This document shows positions 36,640 through 45,866 of a DNA stretch of 64,000 nucleotides, in pieces. The notes under the pieces were generated by a model. That model had not been told where the DNA came from and did not search any database. It saw nothing but the letters and a program-made list of their open reading frames with translations. The stretch's first letter is position 1. The number at the start of each line of letters is the position of its first letter. Both the position numbers and the translations under genes were made by a program. Source of the DNA: Roseibium sediminicola (GTDB lineage Bacteria; Pseudomonadota; Alphaproteobacteria; Rhizobiales; Stappiaceae); NCBI RefSeq assembly GCF_023156505.1, contig NZ_JALNMJ010000016.1, positions 62,001 through 126,000 on the forward strand, in the 5' to 3' direction.

Positions 36640-36966
36640 TCAGCTGTAGCCGACGAGGACCATGGCCACATTCATCACCAAGATGCCGGAGCACATGCTC
36701 CACATGCCGGCAATGGTCGAAGACGCAACCAGCCAGCCAAGCGGACGCTTTTCGATCAGCCGTCCCCTGATGGCATTGCGCATGATGATAAACGGACCGG
36801 CAAAGACGCACAGGAAAATCGCAACAAGAAACGCGATCAGTCCCTCGCTGGAGAAGTTGAATTTGGGCGGCTCGCGCATAATCAGCTGATAGAGACTGCC
36901 AAGCACTCCCGCAGCCACAAACCCCGCGCAGGCGATATATCCAACGAGAAGAAGTTTGAATAGCAC
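36640..36966 (-). CDS. Small membrane protein of unknown function
   Basis: A 108-aa inner-membrane protein with three predicted helices (KLLLVGYIACAGFVAAGVLG, LIAFLVAIFLCVFAGPFIIM, SSTIAGMWSMCSGILVMNVAM). I take a GTG at 36966, preceded by AAGGGG; longer in-frame starts exist. It lies 24 bp downstream-oriented from the carbonic anhydrase-like gene and may share its transcript. A CtrA-type motif overlaps its upstream edge. No family assigned. Confidence 0.65.
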   Translation of the reverse strand: MLFKLLLVGYIACAGFVAAGVLGSLYQLIMREPPKFNFSSEGLIAFLVAIFLCVFAGPFIIMRNAIRGRLIEKRPLGWLVASSTIAGMWSMCSGILVMNVAMVLVGYS

Positions 36967-36971
36967 GGCCG

Positions 36972-36986
36972 TTAACCCCTTGTTAA
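36972..36986. promoter_or_regulatory. CtrA-type site TTAA-N7-TTAA
   Basis: TTAA-CCCCTTG-TTAA has full-consensus half-sites and spacing. It overlaps the ribosome-binding region of the small membrane protein if the GTG start is right, so it may repress that gene, act on a longer start, or be chance. Confidence 0.4.
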
Positions 36987-37140
36987 CTCTTTCCCTCGGA
37001 AAGTGATTAAGAATTCCTAAAGGGTCAAGAGCAAAGACTGTGCCGGACCGGCAAATGGGCAAATTTCGCAGAAATCAGTCGTTTCGAGCGACGCCATCCG
37101 CATCCCTCAGCGGGACACCTGTCCCGTTTCAGGACAGGCT

Positions 37141-37890
37141 GTGCCAAATGGGTGCGCGTCCTTGCGGGGCGGGCTTCCGGTGATCCCGCTCTCCCTGCCC
37201 GAACCCAGCAATTCAAAACCGCGCCATTTTGCCTGGATGTCTCTGGCCCTTTGTCTCCTTGGCGCCGCCCTCTTTGTCGAGAAGGCACGCGGTCTGTCGG
37301 AGCACTGGCCCGCGCCCCGGTCGATCAGCCCTCTTGAGCCGGTCTCTGCCCATGTCGGCCCGGTGCAATTCGCCTTGCCTGAAAACCTGATAGCAACCGC
37401 CTATCAGCGCCGGCTCGCCCGCTCCCCTCATGCCCGCTTCGCGACGCTCCGGCTGGCGATGGCCTGGCCCGGCTTGACGGCAACAGACATGAGCGGGCAA
37501 GGGCCGGAAGGCACCACACTTCTGATTGACCTCGACAGCAGCCCGGGCCGGGAAAGCCTGCGTGCGCGGCTTGAACCGTTCTACCGTCGTCTGGCGCGGG
37601 GCGGCGAATTGGCCGGCCCCGACGGTCTGAAGATGTTGACCCTGTCACCGCGCGGTGCGGAAGCGACGGACCTGGTAGCCTATGACCCGTCTGAACCGGA
37701 CGGCTTCATCGTCCGCTGCCGTAAGGGAACTCCCACCGGAACAGCCGTCTGCCACCGCGCCTTCAGCTTCGCTGCCGGTCTGGAGCTGCGCTACCGTTTC
37801 GACCAGACGCTTCTGCCCGACTGGCGGCGGCTGGACAGCGCCGTGAAGGCCCGGTTCGAGGCCTTGCGGGTCGGCAGCACGGCACACTGA
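37141..37890 (+). CDS. Hypothetical membrane-anchored protein
   Basis: A protein of up to 249 aa with one N-terminal hydrophobic helix (MSLALCLLGAALFVEKA) and a mostly polar periplasmic part. No conserved motif is recognised. Starts are ambiguous: GTG at 37141 or GTG at 37180 (which follows GGGCGGGC). Codon use looks coding and the frame ends just before a bidirectional terminator. Function unknown. Confidence 0.6.
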   Translation: MPNGCASLRGGLPVIPLSLPEPSNSKPRHFAWMSLALCLLGAALFVEKARGLSEHWPAPRSISPLEPVSAHVGPVQFALPENLIATAYQRRLARSPHARFATLRLAMAWPGLTATDMSGQGPEGTTLLIDLDSSPGRESLRARLEPFYRRLARGGELAGPDGLKMLTLSPRGAEATDLVAYDPSEPDGFIVRCRKGTPTGTAVCHRAFSFAAGLELRYRFDQTLLPDWRRLDSAVKARFEALRVGSTAH

Positions 37891-37896
37891 TGCAAG

Positions 37897-37927
37897 AAAA
37901 AAGGCGGCCCCGCGAGGGACCGCCTTT
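37897..37927. terminator. Bidirectional terminator
   Basis: GGCGGCCCC and GGGACCGCC pair; an A6 tract on the left and TTT on the right serve both convergent genes. Confidence 0.8.
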
Positions 37928-37950
37928 CCTGATTTCCATCGGCTGAGCGA

Positions 37951-38166
37951 TCAGACGTCTTCCAGATCGATCTCCAGAATGGCCATCTGGAAGTTCCAGC
38001 TCAGATCCTCGTCTTCATCGTCGCGGAAAATCACGCCGATAAACTCTTCGCCGATATAAACCTCCGCGCTGTCGTCCTTGCGCGGCCGCGCCCGGACCTG
38101 AAGGCTCGGCAATTCGAATTTCGAGCGCATATACGCTTCGATCTTGCGGATTTCATCGGGCTTCAC
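37951..38166 (-). CDS. DUF3126 family protein
   Basis: A 71-aa cytoplasmic protein of the alphaproteobacterial DUF3126 family (MKPDEIRKIEAYMRSKF..., IGEEFIGVIFRDDEDEDLSWNFQMAILEIDL). Function unknown. It lies downstream of cysE on the same strand with 115 bp between, as often seen in rhizobia. Confidence 0.9.
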   Translation of the reverse strand: MKPDEIRKIEAYMRSKFELPSLQVRARPRKDDSAEVYIGEEFIGVIFRDDEDEDLSWNFQMAILEIDLEDV

Positions 38167-38281
38167 GGCGATCTCCTGTTATTGCCTTGGCTTTGACTGG
38201 CCGGGACCCTACAGGACCGTGCGGAATTGCCAAAGCCTTTCCGTCACCTATCCCCGTCTTCCTGTGCGCTATTGTGACGCC

Positions 38282-39115
38282 TTACTCGGCCTGCACGTCC
38301 TCGCCCAGCAGCTGGTTCATGCTGCGGGCCGGTTCCGGACACCCGGCTTTCCCGACGATCTTGGCCGGCACCCCGGCAACCGTCGTGTTTGCCGGCACGT
38401 CCTTGAGCACAACCGAGCCGGACGCGATCCGCGAGCAGTGACCGATCTCCAGGTTGCCCAGCACCTTGGCGCCGGCGCCCAGCAGCACACCGTGGCGGAT
38501 CTTCGGGTGGCGGTCGCCACCCTCCTTGCCCGTGCCGCCAAGGGTCACGCCCTGCAGGATGGACACTTCGTCCTCGATCACCGCCGTGCTGCCGACGACA
38601 ATGCCGGTGCCATGGTCGATGAAGATGCCGCGGCCGACCGGCACGGCCGGATGGATGTCGATTTGGAAGACCTCGGAAGCCCGGCTCTGCAGATAAAGCG
38701 CAAAGTCCTTGCGGCCCTTGCGCCACAGCCAGTTGGCAAGGCGATGGGTCTGCAGGCCGTGGAAGCCCTTGAAGTAGAGCACCGGTTCCAGATAGCGGAA
38801 GCAGGCCGGATCGCGGTCATAAACCGCAACGATATCGACCCGGAAGATCTTCGCGAGTTCCGGTTCGTCCGCCAGAGCTTCCAGATAGGTCTGCCGGATC
38901 AGCGACGCGGAGACGATATCCCGGCCAAGACGATCGCCCAGACGGTGCAGCACCGCTTCTTCCAGGCTGTCATGGTTCAGGACCGTTTCATAGACAAATG
39001 AAGACAGCGCCGGCTCATTGGCCACCATTGTCTGCGCTTCGTCCCGCAATTGCTGCCAGACCGGATCATGGGTCGGAACTTGTTTCAAGTCGGACTTGCT
39101 GATCGGTGCCGACAT
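38282..39115 (-). CDS. cysE: Serine O-acetyltransferase
   Basis: Acetylates L-serine in the first step of cysteine synthesis. The 277-aa protein has the helical N-terminal domain and a C-terminal left-handed beta helix with DIHPAVPVGRGIFIDHGTGIVVG (catalytic Asp/His region), QGVTLGGTGKEGGDRHPKI and the flexible C-terminal tail that contacts cysteine synthase. The ATG at 39115 follows AAGGAGA; the longer upstream frame is not needed. Confidence 0.95.
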   Translation of the reverse strand: MSAPISKSDLKQVPTHDPVWQQLRDEAQTMVANEPALSSFVYETVLNHDSLEEAVLHRLGDRLGRDIVSASLIRQTYLEALADEPELAKIFRVDIVAVYDRDPACFRYLEPVLYFKGFHGLQTHRLANWLWRKGRKDFALYLQSRASEVFQIDIHPAVPVGRGIFIDHGTGIVVGSTAVIEDEVSILQGVTLGGTGKEGGDRHPKIRHGVLLGAGAKVLGNLEIGHCSRIASGSVVLKDVPANTTVAGVPAKIVGKAGCPEPARSMNQLLGEDVQAE

Positions 39116-39284
39116 GGCCTGTCTCCTTTTCAAGCCGTCACGTTCGTGTCCTAAAGATAGGACTGTCGTCTGATATTCCAAAATGAAACTTGCTGATATC
39201 AGATATGAACCCCTCTTATGAAGCAACAAAGTTCAAGATTTCCAGCGTGTTGCAAATTTGAAAACCATGTTTTGAGGAATGAGC

Positions 39285-40091
39285 ATGACACCGCCACCTG
39301 CCGACACCACCGAGAACCCGCTCTTGTCCGTCCGGGGCGCCGCCGCCGAACTCTGGCTCAATGCGCCGGCCAAGAAGAACGCGCTGCCGCTGTCCGCCTG
39401 GCAGGCGGTGCCCGCTCGGCTCGACCGTCTTCGCGAAGATCCCGCCATCCGGGTCTGCATCGTCCGCGGCGCCGGCGGCAGGAGCTTCTGTGCCGGGGCC
39501 GACATATCCGAGTTCGAGGCGATCCGCTCCACCCCCGAAGCCGCAAAACACTATGACGCCATCAACGTCGCAGCCTTCAAGGCGCTGAAGACCTTGCCCG
39601 TTCCTGTGATCGCAGCCATCGAAGGCCCCTGCCTGGGTGGTGGTCTGGGGCTGGCACTGGCCTGCGACCTGCGCATTGCGGCGCGCTCCGCCTATTTTGC
39701 CATTCCCGCCGCCCGTCTCGGTCTCGCCTATCCGCCGGAAGCCCTCGGCGACCTCCTGGAAGCCGTCTCCCCCTCCGACGCCAAGGCCCTTCTGTTCACG
39801 GCGGAACGGCTGAGCGCGGAGAAAGCCTTGCGGATCGGACTGATCAACGAGGTTGTCGAAGACACCGAACTGGACCGGCGGATCGAACTGCTGTGCGCGA
39901 CCCTGTGCGCGAACGCGCCGCTGTCGCTGAAGGCCGCCAAACGCGCCATCAACCGCCTTGCCGCTCCGGCCGCGGCTGCCGAGTTGGATACCCTCTTCGA
40001 AGACGCGGAAACCTGTATCAACAGCGCGGACTATCGGGAAGGCTGCCGGGCGTTCCTGGACAAGCGGGCACCCCGGTTCACCGGCAGCTGA
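39285..40091 (+). CDS. Enoyl-CoA hydratase/isomerase family protein
   Basis: A 268-aa crotonase-fold enzyme. The oxyanion-hole segments are RSFCAGADISEFE and AIEGPCLGGGLGLALACDLRIAA, and PPEAL in RLGLAYPPEALGDLL gives the second catalytic glutamate region. It hydrates enoyl-CoA thioesters or does a related reaction; the specific CoA substrate is not evident. The ATG at 39285 is 6 bp after GAGGA; an ATG at 39279 sits too close to it. Confidence 0.87.
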   Translation: MTPPPADTTENPLLSVRGAAAELWLNAPAKKNALPLSAWQAVPARLDRLREDPAIRVCIVRGAGGRSFCAGADISEFEAIRSTPEAAKHYDAINVAAFKALKTLPVPVIAAIEGPCLGGGLGLALACDLRIAARSAYFAIPAARLGLAYPPEALGDLLEAVSPSDAKALLFTAERLSAEKALRIGLINEVVEDTELDRRIELLCATLCANAPLSLKAAKRAINRLAAPAAAAELDTLFEDAETCINSADYREGCRAFLDKRAPRFTGS

Positions 40092-40164
40092 GCCGCCGGC
40101 CGCAAGCCTGATTCAAGATCTCAGATCTCATGCGCAAACCGCTGAAGGGAATCCGGTTTCCGGT

Positions 40165-41049
40165 TCAGGCCGGCTCCGCGCCGGCGCGCAGGCCGATCAG
40201 GAACTCCTCGACAGCGCCGGCGAAAACATCGTTCTTGTCGCCGGCCACCATATGTCCTGCGTCACGGATGTCGGTGAATTGCGCATGGGGCACCTGCTCC
40301 TGAAACTCGCGCACGTGCTCCATGGAGACAAGCTCGGAGTTCTGGCCGCGAATGAGCAGGACCGGACAGGCCAGATTGCCGGCCGCTGTCAGCATATCCT
40401 CCTGGGCGTGGACGGCTTCGGCCGGATCCGCATGCCGCTTGGACTTCAAAAAGGCCGGATCCCAATGCCAGCGGTAACGGCCGTCCTCATGCAATCTCAG
40501 ATTCTTGGAGAGACCTGACAGATCCTTTGGACGGGCGCGGTTCGGCAGGTAGCGCGCAATCGCGTCGGCGGCTTCCTCGACCGTGGCAAAGCCGTACTCG
40601 ACCCGGTCGCTCATGAAGCCGATGATCTTGCTGACACCGCCCATGTCGATCCTTGGGGTGATGTCCACCAGCACAAGTGCCGACAGCCCGCCCGGGTTTT
40701 CCTGGCCCTCCGCCAGCATGCCGGCAAAGCCGCCCAGCGACGCGCCGACGACAACCGGCTTCTCGCGATGCAGCGCGCCGACCTGCCGGGTTACCGCAAC
40801 GAGATCCCGGGCGAAGTGTTCAAAAGCATAGTCTTCTGAGGCAACCCAAGCGCTTTCGCCATGGCCGCGCTGGTCGAGCGAGTAGACCGGATGGCCGAGA
40901 TCGGCGATACGCCGGGAAGCAGCGTCCCAGGAGTGGCGCGTCTGACCGCCGCCATGCAGCATGATCACCGGCTGCTCGCCGCTGCCATAGCGATCGGCGA
41001 TCAGGCTGTTTTTTTCCGCGCCCTGGAATTCAACTCGCTTCGGACCCAT
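40165..41049 (-). CDS. Alpha/beta hydrolase (first of a pair)
   Basis: A 294-aa cytoplasmic esterase/hydrolase. Oxyanion HGGGQ at residues 32-36, nucleophile S104 in GASLGG and the catalytic His in DAGHMVAG near residue 263. Start at 41049 follows GGGAGGTCTC. It lies 60 bp downstream of a second hydrolase on the same strand; both end with a similar GHMVA/DHMVA segment, so they may be paralogues. Substrate unknown. Confidence 0.87.
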   Translation of the reverse strand: MGPKRVEFQGAEKNSLIADRYGSGEQPVIMLHGGGQTRHSWDAASRRIADLGHPVYSLDQRGHGESAWVASEDYAFEHFARDLVAVTRQVGALHREKPVVVGASLGGFAGMLAEGQENPGGLSALVLVDITPRIDMGGVSKIIGFMSDRVEYGFATVEEAADAIARYLPNRARPKDLSGLSKNLRLHEDGRYRWHWDPAFLKSKRHADPAEAVHAQEDMLTAAGNLACPVLLIRGQNSELVSMEHVREFQEQVPHAQFTDIRDAGHMVAGDKNDVFAGAVEEFLIGLRAGAEPA

Positions 41050-41109
41050 GAGACCTCCCACATTCTGTTCCCTGCCGCGGATGCCCTCCCCGGCCATCCG
41101 CACAACCGG

Positions 41110-41865
41110 TTAAGCGTCGACGTTGTTCAAAAAGGCGAGAACGCCCTGTTTGTGGACCTTGTCTCCAACTGCGACCATGTGATCGCGCCCCGGGATCTCA
41201 AGCACATCCGCATGCGGGATCAGCGCCGCCAGTTTCTGCGGTGAACCGGCGACGTCGTCCTTTGTGCCGACCGCCACCAGCACCGGGCGCTCGATGCGCG
41301 CCACATCCTCTTCGCTGATCTTCTGGCGCGAGGAACGCATGCAGGCGGCAAGCGCCCGCCGGTCGGAGCCGGTCTGTTCTGCGAACGCCCTGAAGGCCCG
41401 GCCTGTCCGGTCGGAGATGTCCTGGATGCGGTCCGTCTCCAGCGCGGTCGCAATGGGTTCCGGATCACCGATCCCGCTGATCATGCCGTAGCCAAGGCCG
41501 GAAAAGACCGCCCGGCGCACACGCCCCGGATGGTTGAGGGTGAGAAAGGCCGAAATCCGGGCGCCCATGGAATAACCCATGACATCCGTGCTTTCGATCT
41601 TGAGGTGATCCAGCAATCGCCTTGCGTCCTCCGCCATGATCGGCGCGCCATAGGCCGCCGGGTCATAGAATTTCTGGCTGTCGCCATGACCGCGATTGTC
41701 GAGGGCGATCACGCGGCGGCCATCCTTGACCAGAAGATCGACCCAACCGGGATATTGCCAGTTGACCTGCTTGTTGGACGCAAATCCATGGATCAGCAGG
41801 ATCGGATCTCCCTCGCCCTCGTCCAGATAGGAAATCCTGACCCCATCGTATTCGAATTGCGGCAT
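41110..41865 (-). CDS. Alpha/beta hydrolase (second of a pair)
   Basis: A 251-aa cytoplasmic hydrolase with HGFAS oxyanion region, S99 in GYSMGAR and a late His in GRDHMVAVGD. The GRD instead of a typical D-x-H spacing is a usual variant. Probable operon with the hydrolase at 40165, from which it is separated by 60 bp. Substrate unknown. Confidence 0.86.
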   Translation of the reverse strand: MPQFEYDGVRISYLDEGEGDPILLIHGFASNKQVNWQYPGWVDLLVKDGRRVIALDNRGHGDSQKFYDPAAYGAPIMAEDARRLLDHLKIESTDVMGYSMGARISAFLTLNHPGRVRRAVFSGLGYGMISGIGDPEPIATALETDRIQDISDRTGRAFRAFAEQTGSDRRALAACMRSSRQKISEEDVARIERPVLVAVGTKDDVAGSPQKLAALIPHADVLEIPGRDHMVAVGDKVHKQGVLAFLNNVDA

Positions 41866-42075
41866 TAATTGCTAACCTTTACGTAAACGGAAAACGTAAT
41901 TCTGCGATACCCTAAGGGGTTTAGGCCGGATTGGCAAAGCCGAATTCGAGGCAAACGGTACGCGCCTGCGGCGGTGGATCGCGGCACAAACCCCCTATCC
42001 AGAAATGTTACCAACGGCTATGGTTCGCAAAATTTGCTATCGGGGTCCCACCCTTGAAACAAAAGGACTTTCAAA

Positions 42076-42321
42076 ATGGCGGATCACGTCGTCCCGCATT
42101 TTCAAAATACAAGCGGACACGATTCTGTAGCCATCGGCGCGCGCGAATTCATGTGCATCGGTGCGAACCCACCGTTTGACCATCCGCATGTGTTCCTGGA
42201 CATGGGCGCCGAAAACGAAGTCGTGTGCCCCTATTGCTCGACGCTCTACAAGTTTGATGCGACGCTGCAGGCAGGCGAGTCCTCGCCAACCGATTGCAGC
42301 TGGACACCTGCTGCAGCTTAA
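42076..42321 (+). CDS. Small CHCC zinc-finger protein
   Basis: An 81-aa protein of the zf-CHCC family, related to the zinc-binding NDUFS6 subunit of mitochondrial complex I. Ligands are C27, a His in DHPHVF (H36 or H38), C51 and C54 in VVCPYCSTLYKFD. Such bacterial proteins are thought to be respiratory complex I accessory or assembly proteins. Stands 29 bp before a FAD monooxygenase gene. Confidence 0.87.
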   Translation: MADHVVPHFQNTSGHDSVAIGAREFMCIGANPPFDHPHVFLDMGAENEVVCPYCSTLYKFDATLQAGESSPTDCSWTPAAA

Positions 42322-42350
42322 CGGCCGCTGCATAAGCCACGAGCGGCAAC

Positions 42351-43553
42351 ATGAGCACCAATGGTGAGGCTGATCATCCGATTGTCATTGCCGGCGCCGG
42401 CATAGGCGGTCTTGCGGCCGCCTTGGCCTTGCGCGCGCAAGGTCACGAGATCATCGTGATGGACAAGGCGCGCGCGCTGGAGGAAGTTGGCGCCGGCCTG
42501 CAGCTGTCCCCCAACGCCTGCGCGGTCCTCGCCAAGCTCGGAGTGCTCGACGAACTTGCCCCCTTTGCCTATGCGCCGGACAATTTGCGCATCTGGTCCG
42601 GTACGACCGGTCGCCAGCTGGCGACCGTGCGCATGGGCACGTTCCTGAAGGACCGGCATGGCCAGCCCTTCTGGCAAATCCACCGGGCCGACCTGCAACG
42701 GGTTCTGCGGAACAAGGCGGAAGCGACCGAAGGCATTTCGCTGCGTCTGTCCAGCGAGGTCGTCGACCTGACCGCAACGCCCTACGATCACCTGACCTGC
42801 ATCTATCAGGACGCCGAGGTCACGGGTAATGAAGGCTGCAAGGCGCTGATCGGCGCCGACGGGGTCTGGTCCAGGGTCCGGCGGCTGGTGCCCGGCCACA
42901 GGAACGCGCATTTCAGCGGCCAGGTCGCCTACCGCACGACCGTGCCGATCGACACCGTGCCCACACGCTGGGCAGGAGATGCCGGGCTGTGGCTGCACCA
43001 AAAAACGCATCTTGTGCATTACCCACTGCGCGGCGGCCGGGAACTCAATATCGTCGCGCTGGCCGAGGAAGCCTGGCAGGACGAAACCTGGTCGGCCAAG
43101 GCAGACCAGGAAACGCTGCTGAAGCTGTTCAGGGACTGGCCGACCGAAGTCCGCAATCTGCTCAGATCCTCCGACAACTGGTTGAAATGGGCTCTCTGCA
43201 GCGTGCATGCCTCCGGGCCCTGGTCCCATGGCCACATCGCCCTGATCGGCGACGCCGCCCATGCCATGTTGCCGTTCATGGCCCAGGGAGCCGCCATGGC
43301 CATCGAGGACGCCGCCATCCTGGCCAGGCATCTGCCGAAGGGAACCGACAACATTCCCGCCGCGCTCAGGGCCTATGAACGCCACCGCAAGTCCCGCGTG
43401 TCGCGGGTTCAGAACATTTCCTTCGGCAATGCCCGCACCTTCCACTATTCCGGTGCGCTTGCGTTTGCGCGCGACACCGTCATGAAGCTGTCGAAACCAA
43501 CCTCGCTGGCGACCCGTTTCGACGACATTTATGGCTGGACGCCCGAACAATAG
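42351..43553 (+). CDS. FAD-dependent monooxygenase
   Basis: A 400-aa class A flavoprotein hydroxylase, like salicylate or UbiH-type enzymes. The FAD dinucleotide motif IAGAGIGGLAAALAL lies at residues 13-27, the DG motif near GADGVWSRVRRLV, and the GDAAHAMLPFMAQGAAMAIEDA motif near residue 300. It hydroxylates an aromatic or related substrate with NAD(P)H and oxygen. The neighbours do not reveal the substrate. Confidence 0.88.
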   Translation: MSTNGEADHPIVIAGAGIGGLAAALALRAQGHEIIVMDKARALEEVGAGLQLSPNACAVLAKLGVLDELAPFAYAPDNLRIWSGTTGRQLATVRMGTFLKDRHGQPFWQIHRADLQRVLRNKAEATEGISLRLSSEVVDLTATPYDHLTCIYQDAEVTGNEGCKALIGADGVWSRVRRLVPGHRNAHFSGQVAYRTTVPIDTVPTRWAGDAGLWLHQKTHLVHYPLRGGRELNIVALAEEAWQDETWSAKADQETLLKLFRDWPTEVRNLLRSSDNWLKWALCSVHASGPWSHGHIALIGDAAHAMLPFMAQGAAMAIEDAAILARHLPKGTDNIPAALRAYERHRKSRVSRVQNISFGNARTFHYSGALAFARDTVMKLSKPTSLATRFDDIYGWTPEQ

Positions 43554-43626
43554 TCCGCGCTTTTGCTTGAGCCGCGCGGTCGCTTGCGATAAAGCCAATC
43601 CCCATCCAGGTGCAGGGAGAGTGAAG

Positions 43627-44370
43627 ATGACCGGTCAGCAGACAGACAACGTTGTAACCGCAGCGTTTCTGGTCATCGGCGACGAGATCCTCTCCGGCCG
43701 CACCAAGGACAAGAACATCGGCTTCCTCGCCGACTACCTGACCTCTCTCGGTATCGACCTGAAGGAAGTGCGCATCGTCCCGGACGAACAGCCAGAGATT
43801 GTCGGCGCGGTCAACGCGCTCCGGGCCAAATACGATTACGTCTTCACGTCCGGCGGCATCGGCCCGACCCACGACGACATCACCGCGGAAAGCATCGCCG
43901 CCGCCTTTGATGTACCGCTGAACCTCGACCCCCGGGCCATTGCCATCATGGAACCCCATTATGCGCCCGGACAGTTCACCCCGGCCCGCCAGCGCATGGC
44001 GCGCATTCCGGACGGCGCCGACCTGATCGAAAACAAGGTCTCCAAAGCGCCCGGCTTCCGGATCGGCAACGTCCACGTCATGGCCGGCGTACCCTCGATC
44101 ATGCAGGCCATGATGGACGCGGTCGCGCCGACCCTGAAGACCGGGGCCAAGATGCTCTCCGAAACCGTCGCGGCCGACATGCCCGAAAGCAGGATCGCCG
44201 AACGGCTGTCCGCCATTCAGGACGCCCATCCACAAACGCTGATCGGCTCCTATCCGCGGGCCAGCGACGGCAAATTCTCCACCCAGATCGTTATTCGGTC
44301 CCGGGACGAGGCCGTCCTGCAGGCGGCCGTCAGGGACGTCGCCGCGGCCGTTGCCGATCTCTCGGGATAA
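43627..44370 (+). CDS. CinA-N / molybdopterin-binding-like protein
   Basis: A 247-aa protein equal to the N-terminal (MoaB/MogA-fold) domain of CinA, without the C-terminal nicotinamide-nucleotide amidase domain. Motifs are VIGDEILSGRTKDKN and TSGGIGPTHDDITAESIA, with IPDGADLIENKVSKAPGF. Single-domain versions are widespread in alphaproteobacteria; CinA-like proteins take part in pyridine nucleotide salvage. ATG at 43627 follows GGGAGAG. Confidence 0.85.
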   Translation: MTGQQTDNVVTAAFLVIGDEILSGRTKDKNIGFLADYLTSLGIDLKEVRIVPDEQPEIVGAVNALRAKYDYVFTSGGIGPTHDDITAESIAAAFDVPLNLDPRAIAIMEPHYAPGQFTPARQRMARIPDGADLIENKVSKAPGFRIGNVHVMAGVPSIMQAMMDAVAPTLKTGAKMLSETVAADMPESRIAERLSAIQDAHPQTLIGSYPRASDGKFSTQIVIRSRDEAVLQAAVRDVAAAVADLSG

Positions 44371-44385
44371 TCTGAAGGACAAAAC

Positions 44386-44895
44386 ATGGAAAACCCCGCA
44401 CAAAACAAAGCCTTCCCGGTTTCCTGGGACATGTTCCACAGGGATTCGCGTGCCCTCGCCTGGCGGCTTTCCAGCGAAGGCGAATGGAAGGCCATTGTCT
44501 GCATCACCCGAGGCGGCCTGGTCCCGGCCGGGATCGTCGCCCGCGAACTGGGCATCCGCACGATCGAGACCGTCTGCATCGCCTCCTATCACGACTATGA
44601 CAACCAGGGCACGCTCAAGGTGATCAAGCCGATCGATCCCAAGGTCATCGACCTTGAGGAAGGCCAGGGCAGCGGTGTTCTGGTGATCGACGATCTGGTC
44701 GACACGGGCAAGACCCTGAAGGTGGTGCGCGAGATGCTGCCCAAGGCCCATTACGCCACTGTCTATGCCAAGCCGGTCGGCGTACCGATGGTCGACACCT
44801 TCATCACCGAGGTTTCCCAGGACACGTGGATCTATTTCCCGTGGGACATGGGCTGGCAGTTCCAGCCGCCGCTTTCCAAGGACACCGCCGGCTGA
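44386..44895 (+). CDS. gpt: Xanthine-guanine phosphoribosyltransferase
   Basis: Salvages xanthine and guanine to their nucleotides using PRPP. The 169-aa protein has the PRPP-binding motif [13 protein letters not shown] (residues 102-114) and the [17 protein letters not shown] region. Length and the C-terminal [14 protein letters not shown] match the Gpt family. It follows the CinA-like gene by 15 bp and ends at a strong terminator. Confidence 0.93.
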   Translation: MENPAQNKAFPVSWDMFHRDSRALAWRLSSEGEWKAIVCITRGGLVPAGIVARELGIRTIETVCIASYHDYDNQGTLKVIKPIDPKVIDLEEGQGSGVLVIDDLVDTGKTLKVVREMLPKAHYATVYAKPVGVPMVDTFITEVSQDTWIYFPWDMGWQFQPPLSKDTAG

Positions 44896-45005
44896 TTGCA
44901 AAGACCTGCAACCAGCGCATCTGCCCTGACGCTTTGTCAACCGCCGCACCGGATGGTGACGGCTGTGAAGAGTTTCAGCCGGAAATATCCCGAAAAGTTT
45001 CGAAC

Positions 45006-45039
45006 GACCGGTTGGGTAGTCGCCCCAACCGGTCTTTTT
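45006..45039 (+). terminator. Rho-independent terminator of gpt
   Basis: GACCGGTTGGG and CCCAACCGGTC pair perfectly around TAGTCGC, followed by TTTTT. Confidence 0.92.
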
Positions 45040-45179
45040 CGTCTGGAAGAACCGATTTCTGGTGGTTTCAAGCCCTCGCGAATCCGGTTCAATAGGACGT
45101 TGCGATAGTGCTGTAGAGGTTGGTCCGCACCACGCGTGCTCCGGGAGCTCTCGCACGCAGGATCTGAACGGGACACGGA

Positions 45180-45863
45180 ATGCTGAACCGACGTTTGTTC
45201 CTCGCCTCCGCGACGGCGGCCCTGGCGACCGGCTGTCAGTCCGGACACCATCGCGGACCGCTGCCGCAGCGCCCGGCACCGGCCAACGCTCCGGCAACGA
45301 CCGGAGCCAGCATTGCCACGGATTACGTCCAGATGTACCGGGCGATGCCGGAAGAGAAATTCCCCATCCCCGCCATCGATCTGAGCAAGATCGATCCCGT
45401 CTATTACCGTCAGCTGGTGGACTATTCCGCTCCGGAACCAGTGGGAACCATTGTCGTCGACACTCCCAACCGGTTTCTCTATCTCACGATGGCGGACGGC
45501 AAGGCCATGCGCTACGGCGTTGGCATCGGCCGGGCCGGCTTCTCCTGGGGCGGCCGGGCAAAGATACAACACAAGAAGGCCTGGCCGACCTGGACACCGC
45601 CGGCGGAAATGATTGCCCGCGAACCGAAGCTGGAGAAATACCGGGACGGCATGCCTCCCGGCCCGCAAAACCCGCTTGGCGCGCGCGCGCTTTACATTTT
45701 CGAAGGCAACCGTGACACGCTCTACCGCCTGCACGGAACGACACAGCCCTGGTCCATCGGCCGGGCCGTGTCGTCAGGCTGCGTGCGCCTGCTGCAACAG
45801 GACGTTATCGATCTCTACAACCGGGTGCCGGAAGGAACGCCGATCGTCGTCCGGCAGGCCTGA
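45180..45863 (+). CDS. L,D-transpeptidase (ErfK/YbiS family), probable lipoprotein
   Basis: A 227-aa enzyme that forms 3-3 peptidoglycan cross-links or anchors proteins to peptidoglycan. The signal has a lipobox LATGC (C19) after MLNRRLFLASATAA. The YkuD catalytic motif is SSGCVRL with C201, and H185 lies in YRLHGT. The RR in the signal also allows Tat export. Its stop is 3 bp before a MITE-like element. Confidence 0.88.
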   Translation: MLNRRLFLASATAALATGCQSGHHRGPLPQRPAPANAPATTGASIATDYVQMYRAMPEEKFPIPAIDLSKIDPVYYRQLVDYSAPEPVGTIVVDTPNRFLYLTMADGKAMRYGVGIGRAGFSWGGRAKIQHKKAWPTWTPPAEMIAREPKLEKYRDGMPPGPQNPLGARALYIFEGNRDTLYRLHGTTQPWSIGRAVSSGCVRLLQQDVIDLYNRVPEGTPIVVRQA

Positions 45864-45866
45864 GGC

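Noticed and set aside
43480..45297. A 605-codon minus-strand ORF
   Set aside because: Complement of the CinA-like and gpt genes; low-complexity, Arg/Gly-rich translation.
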